NCBI RefSeq assembly: GCF_040151475.1
Contig: NZ_JBDKWG010000084.1
Coordinates: forward strand, 1-39,131
Direction of reading: 5' to 3'
DNA: 39,131 nt
Source: CAXBNB01 sp040151475
Lineage (GTDB): Bacteria > Bacteroidota > Bacteroidia > Cytophagales > Cyclobacteriaceae
In this document: positions 36,383 to 39,131 of the stretch, in pieces
Position numbering within the stretch: position 1 is the first letter of the stretch
How the letters are laid out: every line of letters starts with the position of its first letter
Made by a program: the position numbers and the translations under genes
The notes under the pieces: model-generated
Databases searched by the model: none
Told to the model about the DNA's origin: nothing
What the model saw: the letters and a program-made list of their open reading frames with translations, nothing else

Positions 36383-36458
36383 GACTGTAGATCAAGGGTC
36401 TCCAAACCACTACAGTCGATATTAAAGGGGTCAGTGCAGCAATGTGCTGGCCTTTTTT
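36383..36458 (+). other. two hairpins in the fecR-susC spacer of PUL2
   Basis: GACTGTAG (36383-36390) pairs perfectly with CTACAGTC (36410-36417). GGTCAGTGCA (36429-36438) pairs, with G-T wobbles, with TGTGCTGGCC (36443-36452), followed by six T on the plus strand. As in PUL1, the T-run is antisense to the flanking genes, so the second hairpin could terminate antisense transcription or structure the susC leader. Confidence 0.45.
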
Positions 36459-36463
36459 ATGAG

Positions 36464-37495
36464 CTATTGTTTTCCATATTGATTGGTTTTTATGTTTACA
36501 GTATTGTTATTTATTTCATACTCAAGGCCTGTTGCGAATGCAATTCCATCCAGCACTTTTTCCAATGAAGGATTGTTTTCGAACTCACCTGTATAATATC
36601 CTTTCACGGTTTTCGAAGATTCAATTTCTATCCCATACCAGTTCTCAAGCACTTCAAACACATCCTTTAGTTGCTTTTGGTTGAAATACAATTTACCATC
36701 CCGCCAGGCTACCTCCTCATTGTAATCAAAATTGCCTTTAGTAATTTGACCGTTGTTGTAGATTACTATCTCGCTAGGAGTCAATATAACCGAACTGCCT
36801 TTTGTATCTTCAACCTTTACTTTTCCCGTGACCAGCGCAACCCTGACATTTCTTGTCTCTACGTTGCTATTAACATTGAATGAGGTACCAAGAGCTGTAG
36901 TTACAATATCATTTGAGATTACTGAGAATGGCCTGTTTACATCTTTTGTTACTTCAAAAAAAGCTTCTCCTTCCAGATAAACTTCTCTCTTGCTTGAATT
37001 AAATTTTTCAGGAAATCGCAAACTGGAACCTGCATTTAATTTTACCACCGTGCCATCTCCTAATTTTATCAGATTCTTTTGTCCTCTTTTGGTTTCTTTA
37101 ACGACCCAAGTAATAGCTGTAGTTTCTGAAAGAGTATCATGTTCTGTCGGTATCAACGCATAAATACTAAGTACCAACAAGGCAATTGCTGCAGCCCAAC
37201 CCAACCAACTGAATTTAGGCTGATAAACCAATTGTGATTTCTGCTGCTGACTGGCCTTGCCTTTGAGCACTCCTTCAAGCATTTCTACATACTCACTTTC
37301 CTTTAGGCTATAAGACTCATTAAATTCAAGTGAATTAATGACTTGCTTCGCCTGTGCAACCTCTACCGCTTTGTCCGGATTATTTTGTAACCACTTTTCC
37401 CAAAATAAATTCGTCCCGTTATCGCCTTTGGTAACCCACCGAACGAAATATTCATCTTTCAAAAAATCATTGGTATTGTATTGATTGTACTTCAT
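36464..37495 (-). CDS. FecR family anti-sigma factor of PUL2
   Basis: The 343-residue protein has an ATG start, a cytoplasmic part with FLKDEYFVRWVTKGDNGTNL (11-30), a single span at about 96-116 (FSWLGWAAAIALLVLSIYAL), the FecR domain (LIKLGDGTVVKLNAGSSLRF, VTTALGTSFNVNSN) and a DUF4974 end (KLYFNQKQLKDVFEVLENWY). It should restrain the divergently encoded sigma factor at 37686 and receive the signal from the SusC STN domain. The N-terminal resemblance to the PUL1 FecR indicates common descent. Confidence 0.9.
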   Translation of the reverse strand: MKYNQYNTNDFLKDEYFVRWVTKGDNGTNLFWEKWLQNNPDKAVEVAQAKQVINSLEFNESYSLKESEYVEMLEGVLKGKASQQQKSQLVYQPKFSWLGWAAAIALLVLSIYALIPTEHDTLSETTAITWVVKETKRGQKNLIKLGDGTVVKLNAGSSLRFPEKFNSSKREVYLEGEAFFEVTKDVNRPFSVISNDIVTTALGTSFNVNSNVETRNVRVALVTGKVKVEDTKGSSVILTPSEIVIYNNGQITKGNFDYNEEVAWRDGKLYFNQKQLKDVFEVLENWYGIEIESSKTVKGYYTGEFENNPSLEKVLDGIAFATGLEYEINNNTVNIKTNQYGKQ

Positions 37496-37685
37496 TTGCT
37501 CAATCCATTTTCCATTTCAATAATAAGAGGAAACAGGAAATCTATTTGCCCCCATTGATTCCAATAAAAATTTAACAAGGATTATAATTGATTGATAATA
37601 AGTATGTTGGAAAGTAAAAAAAACCTTCTGTATATTTACAAAAACTATTTAGAGTAAACTTTAAACTAACTAACAAAAATCACAG

Positions 37686-38342
37686 GTGCTTTCTCATCAG
37701 TTTCATATCAGCAAAACATCAACTCAAAAGGAGGCTAAAGTCTCTCAAGTCAATTCTTTTGACACATGGAAAGATGTAGAAATATGGAACGCTTATAAGG
37801 AGGGGAACGAAGAGGCATTTATCTACATCTACTCTAAGTATGTGAACATTCTTTTCAATTTTGCTTGTCATTATACCACCAACCATGCACTGGTAAAAGA
37901 CTGTATTCAGGATTTATTTATATTGTTAAAAAGCAAAAAAACCTTTGGACAGGTCGAATCCATTAAACCTTACCTGTTCAAATCATTGCGTAGAGAGGTT
38001 GTTAGAGCTCTAAAAAAAGAATCCAGGTATGCACTCAAAGACAATGATAAAGATTTTCAAAAATTTGAAGTTGTATTGGCTTGGGACGAAAAAATAATTA
38101 ATGACCAATTCACCTCCGAAAGGAAAGAAACAATCCAAAAAGCCATTGAAAGTCTTACTGAAAAGCAAAAAGAAGCGATAATATATTTTTACTACGAGGG
38201 ATTTACTTACGAAGAAATCTCCCAGATAATGAACATGACTTCTGCCAAAACTGCCAGAAAACTCATCTACCGAGCCATTGATTCCCTGAAACTATGCATT
38301 AAGGATGGTGATCCCGGGATATTTTTGACACTCCTCTTATAA
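37686..38342 (+). CDS. ECF-type RNA polymerase sigma factor of PUL2
   Basis: The 218-residue protein has region 2 (about 42-105, AFIYIYSKYVNILFNFACHY, VKDCIQDLFILLKSKKTFGQ) and region 4 (about 150-205, SLTEKQKEAIIYFYYEGFTY, EEISQIMNMTSAKTARKLIY). The start is GTG at 37686, as no in-frame ATG occurs before region 4; the first 30 residues are poorly conserved, so the true start may be later. Unlike PUL1, it is transcribed away from fecR, the two genes sharing a 190-base spacer that should contain both promoters. Confidence 0.85.
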   Translation: MLSHQFHISKTSTQKEAKVSQVNSFDTWKDVEIWNAYKEGNEEAFIYIYSKYVNILFNFACHYTTNHALVKDCIQDLFILLKSKKTFGQVESIKPYLFKSLRREVVRALKKESRYALKDNDKDFQKFEVVLAWDEKIINDQFTSERKETIQKAIESLTEKQKEAIIYFYYEGFTYEEISQIMNMTSAKTARKLIYRAIDSLKLCIKDGDPGIFLTLLL

Positions 38343-38436
38343 GCAAACTTTATAAATACTGAAACATATCAAAAACCAAATATCCTACTCAGGAACAGTA
38401 ATGTTATTGAGACTTATTCTATGAGAGTTGGATCGA

Positions 38437-38733
38437 TTATTGACCTATCGGTTTTTGCCTCGATTGTCGGATATTGATCAATTCAATTTGCCTTTTTCGG
38501 GGTTTGATTCGATAAGTTAAGATTGTGTTTTTATTAATCAGTCCACGATGTACATTGTTTTGCTTGGTGGTTTTTTTCAGTAGTTCGGGAAATACACTCA
38601 ACAAGTTGAAAAAATCATTGGACTCACGAACGAAATTTCTTACTTCCCTTTCTGTAAAATAGGTTTGTAGTTAGTTAATGATATTATAATAACCCTTTTC
38701 TGCACGTTTAGTCCAGACAATCTCTAAAGCCAT
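38437..38733 (-). pseudogene. RelE/ParE-type toxin broken by an in-frame stop
   Basis: Read on the minus strand from the ATG at 38733, the frame encodes MALEIVWTKRAEKGYYNIIN, then TAA at 38673-38671, then continues LQTYFTEREVRNFVRESNDF and RGLINKNTILTYRIKPRKRQ to a stop at 38437-38439. Across the stop the reading is a normal ParE/RelE toxin of 98 residues; a Tyr (TAT/TAC) at the stop codon would restore IINYLQTYF, as in relatives. There is no frameshift, so one base change suffices. Its ATG overlaps the end of the antitoxin gene by ten bases. The toxin is probably inactive, unless this is a sequencing error. Confidence 0.75.
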
Positions 38734-38951
38734 TTCTGATATTTTGCCATTACTTCTTTATGAGGAACAAGTTCTCCCCTATCTGCTTGAGCAAGCCCTT
38801 CTTCTATTTCTAAACGTTCTTCTGTGCTAATCTCATCCCACCAATCTGCTTCTTTGGTCTGCTTTAAAGCAATGAATTCATTAAGCACTTTGGCATCATT
38901 TAGTCCAGCCAACCATTCGATCAATCGTAATTTTTCTGCTTGAATATCCAT
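38724..38951 (-). CDS. antitoxin, addiction-module component family
   Basis: The 75-residue acidic protein has a hydrophobic/helical first half (EKLRLIEWLAGLNDAKVLNE) and the pattern STEERLEIEEGLAQADRGEL with VPHKEVMAKYQKWL at the end, which is the form of the PF09720-type antitoxins that pair with RelE/ParE toxins. The gene overlaps the broken toxin gene, the normal order being antitoxin first. With the toxin inactivated, it may still protect against related toxins or autoregulate, or be on the way to loss. Confidence 0.75.
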   Translation of the reverse strand: MDIQAEKLRLIEWLAGLNDAKVLNEFIALKQTKEADWWDEISTEERLEIEEGLAQADRGELVPHKEVMAKYQKWL

Positions 38952-39002
38952 TTGAACCAGATTTATTTCACTTTAAAGTTAATTATTTTATTATTGGTGT
39001 CC

Positions 39003-39125
39003 GAGAAAAGATTTTGCCTTCTAAGGAAATTCATCAAAATCACCCCTAAATCCCCTAAAGGGGACTTTTTGATCACCCCTTCAGGGGGCGGGGGTAGTTT
39101 TAGGAAATCGGAAAAATCTTTTCTC
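39003..39125. repeat. inverted-repeat element at the right window edge
   Basis: GAGAAAAGATTTT (39003-39015) has a perfect inverted copy at 39113-39125; with one mismatch the arms extend to 16 bp. The core carries CACCCCTAAATCCCCTAAAG and a second CACCCCTTCAGGGGGCGGGG, forming C-rich/G-rich hairpins. No ORF is inside, suggesting a small non-autonomous or intergenic repeat. The element may extend past the window end. Confidence 0.45.
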
Positions 39126-39131
39126 ATTTCG

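Overview
This is an AT-rich Bacteroidota (Bacteroidetes) chromosome segment. The evidence is two complete SusC/SusD loci with FecR-type anti-sigma factors and ECF sigma factors, a DUF4290-murA pair typical of the phylum, and spacers without clear Shine-Dalgarno sequences. The carbohydrate enzymes (PL8-like, heparinase II/III-like, BNR-4 propeller, GH95-like) suggest a polysaccharide degrader, perhaps of the Cytophagales. The order-level guess is inference only.

Region 1 (1-7300) is an accessory patchwork of small, functionally unrelated genes: a pepsin/retropepsin-like protein, a 41-aa membrane peptide, an AraC regulator with DUF1398 and cupin genes, a hipBA toxin-antitoxin pair with a duplicated operator region, a TTG-started endonuclease/exonuclease/phosphatase-fold protein and an NTF2/SnoaL-like protein. 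Several spacers are long, structured, imperfectly palindromic elements (1394-1527, 1718-1794, 5889-6020) resembling attC-like cassette boundaries.

Region 2 (7320-20710, minus strand) is a polysaccharide utilisation locus (PUL1). It reads sigma factor, FecR, SusC with a signalling (STN) domain, SusD, BNR-4 propeller, heparinase II/III-like and PL8-like proteins. The model is that glycan binding at SusC/D signals through FecR to the sigma factor, which switches on the locus, and that surface or periplasmic lyases cut a uronate-containing polysaccharide. No sulfatase and no GH88/GH105 hydrolase is present. A 183-bp structured inverted-repeat element splits susD from the enzyme genes, and another MITE-like element with 9-bp flanking repeats lies upstream of the sigma gene.

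Region 3 (21097-28450) is mostly housekeeping: DUF4290, murA with Asp where the fosfomycin-target Cys would be, a phytase-esterase-like propeller, a lipoprotein MsrB, a methyltransferase, a carboxypeptidase-regulatory-domain protein and a lipoprotein nucleotide pyrophosphatase/phosphodiesterase.

Region 4 (28650-38342) is PUL2: a divergent sigma gene, then FecR, SusC with STN domain, SusD and a single GH95-like hydrolase. Region 5 (38437-39131) holds an antitoxin whose RelE/ParE-type toxin partner is broken by one in-frame stop, then a repeat element running to the window end.
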